Below, piece after piece: positions 1 to 8,360 of a stretch of DNA of 64,000 bases. The position numbers and the translations under genes are program-made. Source of the DNA: Bacteroidota bacterium (GTDB lineage: Bacteria; Bacteroidota; Bacteroidia; 2-12-FULL-35-15); the NCBI GenBank assembly GCA_016707685.1, contig JADJHE010000010.1, positions 114,982 through 178,981 of the forward strand, in the 5' to 3' direction. The notes under the pieces are model-generated. The model was not told where the DNA came from and did not search any database. It saw nothing but the letters and a program-made list of their open reading frames with translations. Positions within the stretch are counted from its first letter, which is position 1. Every line of letters begins with the position of its first letter.

Positions 1-475
1 TTTTGCGTTATCGTCTGTTGACTCAGTAGCATCAGTTGTTTTTGCTGCTGCTTTCTTTTTACCAGCACCACGTCTAGAAGCTTTTGCTTTAACTGGAGCA
101 TTAGCACCTAATAAATTTTCGTTAAAATCAACTAACTCGATCAAGCAAGTGTCAGCGTTATCACCTAAACGGTTACCAGTTTTGATGATACGTGTGTATC
201 CACCTGGACGGTCAGCAATTTTAGAAGCGATTTCTTTGAACAAGATTGTAACTGCATCTTTGTTACCTAAGTAAGCAAATACGGTACGTCTTGCATGCGT
301 TGAATCGTCTTTAGATTTTGTTAATAAAGGCTCAACGTAAGTTCTTAATGCTTTAGCTTTAGCCAAAGTAGTGTTGATGCGTTTGTGCAGAATTAATGAA
401 CTAGCCATATTCGCTAACAACGCCTTGCGGTGAGCTGATTTTCTGCCTAAATTGTTTATTTTATCTCCGTGTCTC
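1..475 (-). CDS. rplQ: 50S ribosomal protein L17 (partial, 3' end outside window)
   Basis: L17 of the large ribosomal subunit. The start reads MRHGDKINNLGRKSAHRKAL, the diagnostic L17 N-terminus, and the ATG lies at 473-475 on the minus strand. About 115 residues of the conserved domain are followed by an Ala/Lys-rich tail (KASRRGAGKKKAAAK) and a Thr/Asp-rich stretch that runs off the window edge, so the gene is open at its 3' end. Long low-complexity tails on L17 are common in Bacteroidota. It is the last visible gene of the alpha operon, after rpoA. Confidence 0.97.
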
Positions 476-491
476 ATTTTCTTTTTAGTAT

Positions 492-531
492 TTAGATATT
501 AGATGTTAGATATTAGACGTCCAACATCTAA
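492..531. repeat. Direct and inverted repeat in the rpoA-rplQ spacer
   Basis: A 12-base word TTAGATATTAGA occurs twice (492-503 and 507-518). TTAGATGTT at 499-507 also pairs with AACATCTAA at 523-531, giving a 9-bp hairpin with a 15-base loop. The flank continues with a repeated AATCC word. The element sits between rpoA and rplQ. It could slow or process the transcript or be a neutral simple repeat; the sequence does not decide. Confidence 0.6.
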
Positions 532-553
532 AATCCAGAATCCAAAATCCGAA

Positions 554-1546
554 TTATTCTTTATCTAATTTATATTTTGCTAAGTTCATTCCAAAGGTTA
601 ACCCTTTGTTTGCAACTAAGTCTTCTAACTCTGTTAATGATTTTTTACCGAAGTTGCGGAATTTCAACAAATCATGTTTAGCGAAAGATACTAAGTCAGC
701 TAATGTTTCAACATCTGCAGCTTTTAAGCAATTCAAAGCACGAACAGATAAATCCATATCCACTAATTTAGTTTTCAATAACTGACGCATGTGTAATGAT
801 GTTTCATCAAACTCTTCAGTTGCCATTTTTTCTTCAGTATCCAAAGTGATACGCTCATCAGAGAATAACATGAAATGGTGAATCAAAATTTTAGCAGCTT
901 CTTTCAAAGCATCTTTTGGATGAATTGAACCATCAGTAGTGATGTTCATAACCAATTTTTCGTAATCCGTTTTTTGTTCAACACGGTAGTTTTCGATGCT
1001 GTAAAGAACGTTTTTAATTGGTGTATAGATAGAATCGATTGGAATTAAACCAGCACTTGCGTTAACAGGTTTGTTCTCTTCTGCAGGAACATATCCACGA
1101 CCTTTATCAATAGTGATTTCTAATTTAATTTTCACATTTGACTCCATGTTGCAAATCACTAAATCAGGATTTAAAACTTGGTAGTTTGAAGTAAATTTAC
1201 CGATATCACCAGCAGTTAATTGGTTTTTACCTGTAATGTTTACAGTTACTTTTTCGAAGTCAGTAGTTTCAATTTGCTTTTTAAAACGAACTTGCTTTAA
1301 GTTAAGGATGATTTCAGTAACATCTTCGGTAACACCTTTGATAGTAGAGAATTCATGATCAACACCTTCAATTTTTATAGTAGTTATTGCATAACCCTCA
1401 AGAGATGATAATAGAATTCTGCGTAAAGCATTACCAACAGTAATACCATAACCAGGCTCTAGTGGACGAAATTCGAATTGACCTTCTGTTTCGCTAGAGT
1501 TAATCATTATAACCTTGTCAGGTTTTTGAAAAGCTAAAATTGCCAT
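554..1546 (-). CDS. rpoA: DNA-directed RNA polymerase subunit alpha
   Basis: The alpha subunit dimerises to nucleate RNA polymerase assembly and contacts activators and upstream DNA. The 330 residues match the usual length. The N-terminal assembly domain has the family core FRPLEPGYGITVGNALRRIL near residues 26-45. The C-terminal domain (about 265-317) holds the helix-hairpin-helix part LVSFAKHDLLKFRNFGKKSL. The gene appears intact. Upstream, a Bacteroidota-type promoter overlaps the abnormal end of rpsD, so rpoA may be transcribed from its own start as well as from the operon. Confidence 0.98.
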   Translation of the reverse strand: MAILAFQKPDKVIMINSSETEGQFEFRPLEPGYGITVGNALRRILLSSLEGYAITTIKIEGVDHEFSTIKGVTEDVTEIILNLKQVRFKKQIETTDFEKVTVNITGKNQLTAGDIGKFTSNYQVLNPDLVICNMESNVKIKLEITIDKGRGYVPAEENKPVNASAGLIPIDSIYTPIKNVLYSIENYRVEQKTDYEKLVMNITTDGSIHPKDALKEAAKILIHHFMLFSDERITLDTEEKMATEEFDETSLHMRQLLKTKLVDMDLSVRALNCLKAADVETLADLVSFAKHDLLKFRNFGKKSLTELEDLVANKGLTFGMNLAKYKLDKE

Positions 1547-1563
1547 TGTATATGTATGTTTTA

Positions 1564-1932
1564 TTATTTGTGAATAGATAAATTAAGGGTGCAAATATAC
1601 TCAATTATTTTGAGTACAACTCCACCCATACGGTAAACTACGTTATCTAAACGAGATTCGATTAATTGTAACAAAACCTCACCTGTAATACCTTTTGCAC
1701 GAGATGCCATGTCGAAAATTTTAGCGAATTGACGCTCTAAAATTCCGTATGTATATTTTGCTTTTTGTTTTTCTTGTAACTGAACTGCGTACTCAGATTG
1801 TTTACCACGTTTTTTAGATAAACCGTGTTGTCCTGGAGGGTAGTTCTTTTTTTCTAATGCTTTGTCTGGACCAAAAATTGGTTCTCTAAATTTTCTTGCA
1901 ATTTTTGATTTGGGACCTGTATATCTTGCCAT
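1564..1932 (-). CDS. rpsD: 30S ribosomal protein S4, C-terminal half missing
   Basis: S4 binds 16S rRNA early in 30S assembly. The first ~103 residues are normal, from MARYTGPKSKIARKFREPIF to the S4-domain start ESRLDNVVYRMG. The frame then runs into about 19 unrelated residues (GVVLKIIEYICTLNLSIHK) encoded by what looks like ordinary intergenic DNA with a promoter. Family members are about 200 residues; this one is 122. The S4 RNA-binding domain is therefore lost. No other indel explains this: roughly 300 bases are absent. S4 is normally essential, so an assembly deletion is the likeliest cause; a real deletion with a second copy elsewhere is the alternative. Confidence 0.9.
   Translation of the reverse strand: MARYTGPKSKIARKFREPIFGPDKALEKKNYPPGQHGLSKKRGKQSEYAVQLQEKQKAKYTYGILERQFAKIFDMASRAKGITGEVLLQLIESRLDNVVYRMGGVVLKIIEYICTLNLSIHK
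1592..1619 (-). promoter_or_regulatory. Bacteroidota-type promoter before rpoA
   Basis: On the minus strand, TTG (1617-1619) is followed after 17 bases by TATATTTG (1592-1599), a full match to the TAnnTTTG -7 element. Between them lies an inverted repeat ACTCAA/TTGAGT. The predicted start of transcription is near 1585, about 40 bases before the rpoA ATG. The upstream half lies in the abnormal tail of the truncated rpsD frame. Confidence 0.6.
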
Positions 1933-2004
1933 TGTTTTATTTTTTACTAATTAAAGATTCAATTGTATATTGTTTGATTTAATCGTTGGTTAATAAACTA
2001 AAGA

Positions 2005-2415
2005 TTAAACTCTTCTACGTTTTGGAGGACGGCAACCATTGTGAGGAATTGGTGTAACATCCATGATTTCAGAAACTTCGATACCTGCACCTGCAATAGT
2101 ACGAATTGCTGATTCACGGCCAGCTCCTGGACCTTTTACAAACACTTTTACTTTACGTAAACCTGCATCGTGTGCAACTTTAGCGCAATCTTGAGCTGCT
2201 AATTGTGCTGCATATGGAGTGTTCTTTTTAGAACCACGGAATCCCATTTTACCAGCACTTGACCAAGAAATAACTTGACCAGCATTGTTTGTTAAGGAAA
2301 TGATGATGTTGTTAAAGGTAGCGTTAATGTGCGCTTGACCTACAGCATCTACTTTTACAACTCTTTTTTTAGCAGCTGCTTTAGCTGCAGTAGTTGATTG
2401 ATTTTGTTTTGCCAT
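2005..2415 (-). CDS. rpsK: 30S ribosomal protein S11
   Basis: S11 lies on the 30S platform next to the mRNA exit region. The 136 residues are full length, with the core INATFNNIIISLTNNAGQV and the C-terminal signature DVTPIPHNGCRPPKRRRV that ends nearly all bacterial S11 proteins. The N-terminal Lys/Ala-rich stretch is typical. It lies 73 bases before rpsD and 108 bases after rpsM. The rpsM spacer contains a small hairpin made of two GTTAAC words (2435-2440, 2447-2452). Confidence 0.98.
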   Translation of the reverse strand: MAKQNQSTTAAKAAAKKRVVKVDAVGQAHINATFNNIIISLTNNAGQVISWSSAGKMGFRGSKKNTPYAAQLAAQDCAKVAHDAGLRKVKVFVKGPGAGRESAIRTIAGAGIEVSEIMDVTPIPHNGCRPPKRRRV

Positions 2416-2523
2416 TTTTTGTTTTTTAATGATCGTTAACTTTTCAGTTAACCGTTTTTTTGTTTATTAAAATTCCTTTCCTTGGTATACCCAGTATATC
2501 AGCAACACAAGGGGTGAGGACTA

Positions 2524-2901
2524 CTATTTAGTTACTTTTTTCTTGTTAGCAACAGTCTTACGTTTTCCTTTACGAGTACGAGCGTTGTTTTTAGTAGTTT
2601 GACCACGTACTGGTAAACCAACACGGTGACGGATACCACGGTAAGAACCAATATCCATTAAACGTTTAATGTGTAATTGAACTTCAGAACGTAAAGCACC
2701 TTCTAATTTATATTTATCGTTAAGGATATTACGGATTGCTGTTAATTGGTCATCATTCCAATCTTTCACTTTAATGTTAACATCAATTCCCGCTTCAGTC
2801 AAAACTTTTTGAGCTGTTGAACGTCCGATTCCGTAAATATAAGTTAAACCTATTTCACCTCTTTTGTTGTTTGGTAAGTCAATACCTGCAATTCTTGCCA
2901 T
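2524..2901 (-). CDS. rpsM: 30S ribosomal protein S13
   Basis: S13 forms intersubunit bridges and contacts the P-site tRNA. It has 125 residues, starting MARIAGIDLPNNKRGEIGL, with the helix-two-turn-helix region and the C-terminal signature RGIRHRVGLPVRGQTTKNNA. The tail is Lys-rich. It follows rpmJ, the standard order at the head of the alpha operon. Confidence 0.98.
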   Translation of the reverse strand: MARIAGIDLPNNKRGEIGLTYIYGIGRSTAQKVLTEAGIDVNIKVKDWNDDQLTAIRNILNDKYKLEGALRSEVQLHIKRLMDIGSYRGIRHRVGLPVRGQTTKNNARTRKGKRKTVANKKKVTK

Positions 2902-2953
2902 TTTATTTAATTAATTATGTTTTTAAAATTTTTATGCCAAATGCTGGACAAAA

Positions 2954-3070
2954 TTATTTTTGTCTTTGTTTGAATTTAGGGTTCTTCTTGTTAATTACAT
3001 ACAAGCGTCCTTTTCTACGAACAATTTTGCAATCTGTGCTTCTTTTTTTTACTGATGCTCTAACTTTCAT
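2954..3070 (-). CDS. rpmJ: 50S ribosomal protein L36, zinc-free form
   Basis: A 38-residue protein, MKVRASVKKRSTDCKIVRRK, ending NPKFKQRQK. It is the smallest ribosomal protein and helps organise 23S rRNA near the L6/L16 region. Only one of the four zinc ligands of the classical C-C-C-H ribbon is left (the Cys in STDCK), so this is the C-minus, zinc-independent form usual in this phylum. It lies between infA and rpsM. Confidence 0.95.
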   Translation of the reverse strand: MKVRASVKKRSTDCKIVRRKGRLYVINKKNPKFKQRQK

Positions 3071-3110
3071 TTTTACTTTTTGTTTTTCAGCTTGGTTTAT
3101 TCCCAATCTA

Positions 3111-3329
3111 TTATTTATATCTGTATGAAATTCTTCCTTTTGTTAAATCATATGGCGACATTTCAACTTTTACTTTATCACCAGGTAAAATCTTGATGTA
3201 GTGCATGCGCATCTTTCCTGAAATGTGAGCTGTAATCACATGTCCATTTTCAAGCTCAACGCGAAACATTGCATTTGACAACGCTTCGATAATAGTTCCG
3301 TCTTGCTCAATTGACGCTTGTTTTGCCAT
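3111..3329 (-). CDS. infA: Translation initiation factor IF-1
   Basis: IF-1 occupies the 30S A site during initiation. It has 72 residues, exactly the usual size, with the OB-fold and hallmark stretches IEALSNAMFRVELENGHVI and HISGKMRMHYIKILPGDKVK. The C-terminus DLTKGRISYRYK is canonical. It follows map and precedes rpmJ, as in most Bacteroidota. The map-infA spacer carries a repeated AAATTCTAAT word and nothing else clear. Confidence 0.98.
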   Translation of the reverse strand: MAKQASIEQDGTIIEALSNAMFRVELENGHVITAHISGKMRMHYIKILPGDKVKVEMSPYDLTKGRISYRYK

Positions 3330-3392
3330 ACTTTTCTTTTAAAATTCTAATCTTTTTATTTTAAATTCTAATGATTCCTCTTTTAGAATTTA

Positions 3393-4177
3393 CTATTTAT
3401 TTTTTAATACTTCTTCTATAAATTCAAAGCTGGATAAAATATCGGCTTTGTCTTTTCCTATTGCTAATGTGTGTTCAAAGTGTGCTGATGGTAAATTATC
3501 AGAAGTACGTATTGTCCACCCATCATTCTCTTGTAGAATTGTTCTTTTACCAAAATTGATCATTGGTTCAATTGCAATTACTAACCTTCTTGCAGCTTTA
3601 AGCCGGTTCTCTTTTTACCATAATTTGGTACTTCAGGCGATTCGTGTAAGTACTTTCCTACTCCATGTCCTACTAATTCACGAACTACTGAAAATCCATT
3701 GCTTTCGGCATGTGTTTGAACAGCTTCTGCAATGTCACCAATTCGCTTTCCAACCACACTCATCTCAATGCCTTTGTACAAACTTTCTTTTGTAACTTTT
3801 AACAAGTTCAAAATTTCAGGTTTTACATTTCCTACTGCAAATGTGTATGCTGAATCGCCTACAAAAGTATTTTTTACTACACCACAATCAACCGATACAA
3901 TGTCACCATCTTTCAATTCGTATTTTCCGGGAATACCATGAACAACATGAGCATTAACGGAAATACATAATGAATTCGGAAATCCATTATAATTTAAAAA
4001 TGCGGGAGTTGCTTTGTTATCGCTAATAAACTCGAATGCTATTTTATCCAAAGACAAAGTAGTTACTCCGGGTTTAATTGCTTTTGCAACCTCTGCCAAC
4101 GTTTTTCCAACAAGTAAAGAACTTTCTCTAATTAATTCAATTTCTTCTTTGGTCTTATAAAACAAATCCTTCGCCAC
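3393..4177 (-). CDS. map: Methionine aminopeptidase, type I, with one frameshift
   Basis: A dinuclear-metal peptidase that removes the initiator methionine. The first 198 residues contain the pita-bread fold, with metal ligands in VSVDCGV, FVGDSAY and the His of VGHGVG. After KLQEG the frame stops. Adding one T at about 3583 (GGTTAG to GGTTTAG) restores LVIAIEPMINFGKRTILQE, which carries the Glu ligand, and continues to a stop at 3393-3395, giving 261 residues, the normal length. The break is probably a sequencing error. It is the only single-base break seen in the ribosomal block. It follows secY directly; adk is absent, as is usual in this phylum. Confidence 0.93.
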
Positions 4178-4197
4178 GCTCTTTCGTTTTTGTTTTA

Positions 4198-5538
4198 TTA
4201 TGCGTTTGTCATGCTAGTAGAAGTACGACCTTGTATTCTTCCAGATTTCATTAATCCATCATAATGACGCATTAACAAATGACTTTCTATTTGTTGAAGT
4301 GTATCTAATACAACACCTACTAAAATCAATAAAGATGTTCCACCATAAAATTGTGCGAACTCTTGTGTGATGTCTAATTTAACAGCGAATGCAGGTAAAA
4401 TAGCTATTAATGCTAAGAATAATGATCCAGGGAATGTGATACGAGACATAACTGCATCAATAAATTCTGCTGTTTTTTTACCAGGTTGAATTCCTGGGAT
4501 AAATCCACCATTACGTTTCATATCCTCAGCCATTTGATTAGGATTAACGGTAATAGCTGTATAGAAATATGTAAAGATTACAATTAATGCTGCAAAAGTT
4601 AAGTTATACCAAAAACCATAGTGGTTAGAGAATGTAGAAACAAATCCAGTGATATTATCAGAACCAACTGCTTGTGCAATTGTTAAAGGAATAAACATAA
4701 TTGCTTGTGCAAAGATGATTGGCATTACACCAGCAGCATTCACTTTTAATGGAATGTACTGACGAACTCCACCGTATTGTTTGTTTCCAACAATTTTTTT
4801 AGCGTATTGAACCGGTATTTTACGTGTTCCTTGAACCAACATAATTGAACCAACAATTACTAATAACAACAAAACGATTTCAATTAACATCATGATTAAT
4901 CCTCCACCTTCACCACTAACACGAGAACCGAATTCAGAGATAAATGCGAAAGGTAAACGAGCAATGATACCAATCATAATCAATAAAGAAATACCGTTAC
5001 CAATACCTTTATCAGTAATTTTTTCACCCAACCACATTACGAACATTGTTCCAGTGATTAAGATTAAAACAGTTTGGAACCACCAGAAACCACTAGGATC
5101 AAGCACAACACCTGCTTTGTTTGTAATTTGTGTTGCAATGTATCCAGGAGCTTGCGCCATGGTAATAACTACAGTTAAAAAACGTGTAATTTGGTTGATC
5201 TTTTTTCTTCCGCTCTCCCCTTCCATTTGCATTTTGCGGAAATAAGGCAATGCCATTCCTAACAATTGGATAACGATAGATGCAGAGATGTAAGACATGA
5301 TACCTAAACCAAAAATTGATGCACGTGAAAATGCTCCACCCGCAAAAATATTGATTAAGCCAATAATACCACTATCAGTAGCTTGATTAGCTTGCTCTAA
5401 TGCATCAGCATTAACACCAGGAAGTACTACGTAAGAACCCAAACGGTAAATTAAAATAAAGCCAAGCGTATTTAGAATACGAGTTCTTAGCTCTTCAATT
5501 TTCCAGATGTTTTTTAATGTATTTATAAAGTTTTTCAT
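4198..5538 (-). CDS. secY: Preprotein translocase subunit SecY
   Basis: The channel-forming subunit of the Sec translocon in the inner membrane. It has 446 residues and ten predicted membrane segments. Near the N-terminus it reads TRILNTLGFILIYRLGSYVV, and the plug region has GLINIFAGGAFSRASIFGLG. The cytoplasmic loop has TRKIPVQYAKK, and the C-terminal part has NPNQMAEDMKRNGGFIPGI, all classic SecY blocks. It lies between rplO and map in the spc operon. Confidence 0.98.
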   Translation of the reverse strand: MKNFINTLKNIWKIEELRTRILNTLGFILIYRLGSYVVLPGVNADALEQANQATDSGIIGLINIFAGGAFSRASIFGLGIMSYISASIVIQLLGMALPYFRKMQMEGESGRKKINQITRFLTVVITMAQAPGYIATQITNKAGVVLDPSGFWWFQTVLILITGTMFVMWLGEKITDKGIGNGISLLIMIGIIARLPFAFISEFGSRVSGEGGGLIMMLIEIVLLLLVIVGSIMLVQGTRKIPVQYAKKIVGNKQYGGVRQYIPLKVNAAGVMPIIFAQAIMFIPLTIAQAVGSDNITGFVSTFSNHYGFWYNLTFAALIVIFTYFYTAITVNPNQMAEDMKRNGGFIPGIQPGKKTAEFIDAVMSRITFPGSLFLALIAILPAFAVKLDITQEFAQFYGGTSLLILVGVVLDTLQQIESHLLMRHYDGLMKSGRIQGRTSTSMTNA

Positions 5539-5561
5539 ATATCAATTAGGATTGCGTAAAA

Positions 5562-6020
5562 TTACGCTTTTTCAATTGCTACTGCACTTCCACCTTTAGC
5601 TTCAATAGCTGTTTTAGCAGTAGCAGAGAATGCATGTACTTTTACTTCAACTTTTGATTTTAACTCACCGCGACCCAATACTTTTACTTTGTCGTTTTTA
5701 TGAGCCAATCCTTTTTCGATAAGGAAAGCTAAATCAATTGTTTCAATTTTATTGTTATCAACTAAACCTTGGATAACATCTAAGTTGATACCACGGTATT
5801 CAACACGGTTGATATTTTTAAATCCAAATTTAGGAACACGTCTTTGTAATGGCATCTGACCACCTTCAAATCCTCTTTTAGCAGAGTATCCAGAACGTGA
5901 CTGAGCACCTTTATGACCTTTTGTTGAAGTTCCGCCTTTACCTGATCCTTGACCTCTACCTAAACGTTTTTTTGCGTTTTTTACGGAACCTTCTGCTGGT
6001 TTTAATTTACTTAAGTTCAT
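5562..6020 (-). CDS. rplO: 50S ribosomal protein L15
   Basis: L15 is a late-assembly protein of the large subunit. The start chosen is the ATG at 6018-6020 (MNLSKLKPAEGSVKN); a TTG one codon upstream is less likely. The Gly/Lys/Arg-rich N-terminal extension (KKRLGRGQGSGKGGTSTKGH) that threads into 23S rRNA is present, as is RGFEGGQMPLQRRVPKFGF. It lies between rpmD and secY. Confidence 0.97.
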   Translation of the reverse strand: MNLSKLKPAEGSVKNAKKRLGRGQGSGKGGTSTKGHKGAQSRSGYSAKRGFEGGQMPLQRRVPKFGFKNINRVEYRGINLDVIQGLVDNNKIETIDLAFLIEKGLAHKNDKVKVLGRGELKSKVEVKVHAFSATAKTAIEAKGGSAVAIEKA

Positions 6021-6104
6021 CAATTATATTTTTTAATTTGTTGATTTGGTGAATTAGCGATTTAAATATTCTCTAAATCTCCGACTCAATTTTTCTCTAT
6101 ATTA

Positions 6105-6281
6105 TTATTCAATAACAGTAACCAAATGAGCTACTTTTTTAACCATTCCAAGGATTTGAGGAGTTACCTCTTTTTCGATTGTTTGGTTCATTTTGGTAAA
6201 TCCTAATGCACGTAACGTACGTTTTTGACGTTCTGGGCGGTCGATACCACTTTTAATTTGCTTTAATTTAATTGTTGCCAT
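6105..6281 (-). CDS. rpmD: 50S ribosomal protein L30
   Basis: A 58-residue protein read directly from the sequence: MATIKLKQIKSGIDRPERQK, then RTLRALGFTKMNQTIEK, then GMVKKVAHLVTVIE. The ferredoxin-like fold and the R-T-L-x-A-L-G motif identify L30. It lies between rpsE and rplO, the standard position. The stop is TAA at 6105-6107. Confidence 0.96.
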   Translation of the reverse strand: MATIKLKQIKSGIDRPERQKRTLRALGFTKMNQTIEKEVTPQILGMVKKVAHLVTVIE

Positions 6282-6315
6282 CTTATTTTTAGTTAAAAGT
6301 TTGAAAGTTTAACGC

Positions 6316-6335
6316 TTAAAGTTTTTCAACTTTAA
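6316..6335. repeat. Hairpin in the rpsE-rpmD spacer
   Basis: TTAAAGTT and AACTTTAA form a perfect 8-bp stem around a TTTC tetraloop. It lies in a spacer otherwise built of repeated AAGTTT/AAACTT words (about 6298-6350). No U-run follows on the minus strand, so it does not look like an intrinsic terminator. Confidence 0.55.
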
Positions 6336-6355
6336 ACTTGAACTTTAAACTCATT

Positions 6356-6874
6356 TTATCCGTTAAATACTTTTTCCATTGAGATACCACGTTGTTGTGC
6401 AACAGTAGCAGCATCACGCATTTTCATCAACGCATCCATTGTAGCTTTAACCACATTGTGAGGGTTTGAAGAACCTTTTGATTTAGCCAATACGTCAGTA
6501 ACACCAACGCTTTCTAGTACTGCACGCATCGCACCACCTGCGATAACACCTGTTCCGTGAGCTGCTGGTTTTAAGAAAACAACAGAACCACTGAATTTAC
6601 CAAGTTGTTCGTGAGGAACTGTTCCTTTTACGATTGCAACTTTGATCAAATTCTTTTTAGCATCTTCGATACCTTTAGTAATAGCATCAGTAACCTCTTT
6701 TGCTTTTCCTAAACCGTAACCTACGATTCCTTTTTCATTCCCTACAACAACGATTGCAGAAAATGTAAAGTTTCTACCTCCTTTAGTAACTTTGGTTACA
6801 CGTTGAATGCTAACAAGTTTATCTTTTAGTTCGATATCACTTGATTTTACTCTTTTTACGTTTGCGTTTGACAC
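6356..6874 (-). CDS. rpsE: 30S ribosomal protein S5
   Basis: S5 helps keep decoding accurate and guards the mRNA entry channel. It has 172 residues: the dsRBD-like region VTKGGRNFTFSAIVVVGNEK, then KGTVPHEQLGKFSG and the C-terminal domain with GTGVIAGGAMRAVLESVG. The only start available before the conserved part is GTG (6872-6874), giving MSNANVKRVK. It lies between rplR and rpmD. Confidence 0.97.
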   Translation of the reverse strand: MSNANVKRVKSSDIELKDKLVSIQRVTKVTKGGRNFTFSAIVVVGNEKGIVGYGLGKAKEVTDAITKGIEDAKKNLIKVAIVKGTVPHEQLGKFSGSVVFLKPAAHGTGVIAGGAMRAVLESVGVTDVLAKSKGSSNPHNVVKATMDALMKMRDAATVAQQRGISMEKVFNG

Positions 6875-6905
6875 GATATAAAGTTTTTAATTTTTAATAA
6901 TTTAA

Positions 6906-7262
6906 TTAGAATTTTAGTCCTGCTTCACGTGCAGCTTCTGCCAATGATTTAACACGACCATGGTATAAATAGCCATTTCTATCGAAACGAACTGAAGTGA
7001 TACCAGCGCCATTCGCTTTTTCAGCGATTGCTTTACCAACCAATTTCGCTTGGTCAATTTTGTTCACTTTAGAATCAGCAATGCCTTTATCGGCAGATGA
7101 AGCAGCAAGAAGTGTTTTTCCTGAATTATCATCAATTAACTGAACATAAATACCTTTATTACTTCTAAAAACAGTAAGTCTTGGACTTTGAGCATCACCG
7201 CTAACTACTTTGCGGATACGTTGCTTAATTCTGTTTCTTCTGTACTCTTTTGTGATTGCCAT
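6906..7262 (-). CDS. rplR: 50S ribosomal protein L18
   Basis: L18 binds 5S rRNA in the central protuberance. It has 118 residues, starting MAITKEYRRNRIKQRIRKVV, with the family blocks PRLTVFRSNKGIYVQLIDD and SVRFDRNGYLYHGRVKSLAE. It ends AAREAGLKF, as expected. It lies between rplF and rpsE. Confidence 0.97.
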   Translation of the reverse strand: MAITKEYRRNRIKQRIRKVVSGDAQSPRLTVFRSNKGIYVQLIDDNSGKTLLAASSADKGIADSKVNKIDQAKLVGKAIAEKANGAGITSVRFDRNGYLYHGRVKSLAEAAREAGLKF

Positions 7263-7312
7263 TTTATTTATTATTTATATCGGATTTGGCCGATAATTAA
7301 TGTTCTTATTTA

Positions 7313-7867
7313 TTATTTACCTGCTGATTTACCTGCTTTTCTTCTCAATACCTCACCAGCGAATTTAATACCTTTACCTTTGTACGGTTCAGGTTTACGC
7401 AATGAGCGAATCTTTGCAGCAACCATTCCTATTAATTGCTTATCAGCACATTCCATAATAATTTTTGGATTTTGTCCTTTTTCAGCAGTTGTAGTAACTT
7501 TAATTTCAACTGGCAAATCAAATGTTACGTTATGAGAATAACCCAAAGACAATTCTAATAATTGACCTTTGTTAGTAGCACGGTAACCTACCCCTACTAA
7601 TTCTTGTTCTGTTTTGTAACCTTCGCTAACACCTTTAACCATTCCAGCAACTAATGAACGATATAAACCATGTAATGCTTTATGACGTTTTTGTTCAGTT
7701 GCGCGAGCTAATACTAATGTACCATCTTCGTTTGTTAAAGTGATTGCTGAATCTATATTTTGAGTTAATGTACCTTTTGGTCCTTTAACTGTGATAACAT
7801 TTTTATCTGAAATGCTAACTTCTGTTCCTTTCGGAAGTGCAATTGGTAACTTACCTATTCTTGACAT
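7313..7867 (-). CDS. rplF: 50S ribosomal protein L6
   Basis: L6 sits near the factor-binding site of the large subunit. It has 184 residues with two related domains. The start is MSRIGKLPIALPKGTEVSIS, and the C-terminal signature is RKPEPYKGKGIKFAGEVLRR. A G-rich stretch lies just upstream of the ATG (CTTTAGGAGGAAAGAAC on the coding strand), one of the few Shine-Dalgarno-like leaders in the window. Confidence 0.97.
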   Translation of the reverse strand: MSRIGKLPIALPKGTEVSISDKNVITVKGPKGTLTQNIDSAITLTNEDGTLVLARATEQKRHKALHGLYRSLVAGMVKGVSEGYKTEQELVGVGYRATNKGQLLELSLGYSHNVTFDLPVEIKVTTTAEKGQNPKIIMECADKQLIGMVAAKIRSLRKPEPYKGKGIKFAGEVLRRKAGKSAGK

Positions 7868-7885
7868 GTTCTTTCCTCCTAAAGA

Positions 7886-8281
7886 TTAATAAACGTAACA
7901 TAAAACTTCGCCACCAACTTTTTGAGTCTTCGCTTCTTTGTCAGTCATAACACCTTTAGAAGTAGATAGGATGGCAATACCTAAACCATTTAATACACGT
8001 GGAATTTCACGAGAACCAGCATACTGACGTAAACCTGGAGAAGAAATTCTCTGTAAGTTTTTAATAGCTGATTGTTTAGTTACTGGATGATACTTCAAAG
8101 CAATTTTGATTGAGCCTTGAGTTGTTGTATCTTCAAATTTGTAATTTAAGATATATCCCTTTTCGAAAAGAATTTTTGTAATCTCTTTTTTTAGATTAGA
8201 AGCTGGGATTTCTACGATTCTGTGGTTTGCTTTAATAGCATTTCTCACGCGAGTGAGGTAATCTGATATTGTATCTGTCAT
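7886..8281 (-). CDS. rpsH: 30S ribosomal protein S8
   Basis: S8 binds 16S rRNA helix 21 and in many bacteria represses the spc operon. It has 131 residues, starting MTDTISDYLTRVRNAIKANH, with the conserved C-terminal block GIAILSTSKGVMTDKEA and the ending GGEVLCYVY. Whether it autoregulates here cannot be seen. Confidence 0.97.
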   Translation of the reverse strand: MTDTISDYLTRVRNAIKANHRIVEIPASNLKKEITKILFEKGYILNYKFEDTTTQGSIKIALKYHPVTKQSAIKNLQRISSPGLRQYAGSREIPRVLNGLGIAILSTSKGVMTDKEAKTQKVGGEVLCYVY

Positions 8282-8360
8282 TTTATTTTGGTTTATATGT
8301 TATCCCGCACGCAGGATAATTATATTAATACTCTACTTTATATAGCCTGTTGGTTTGTGC

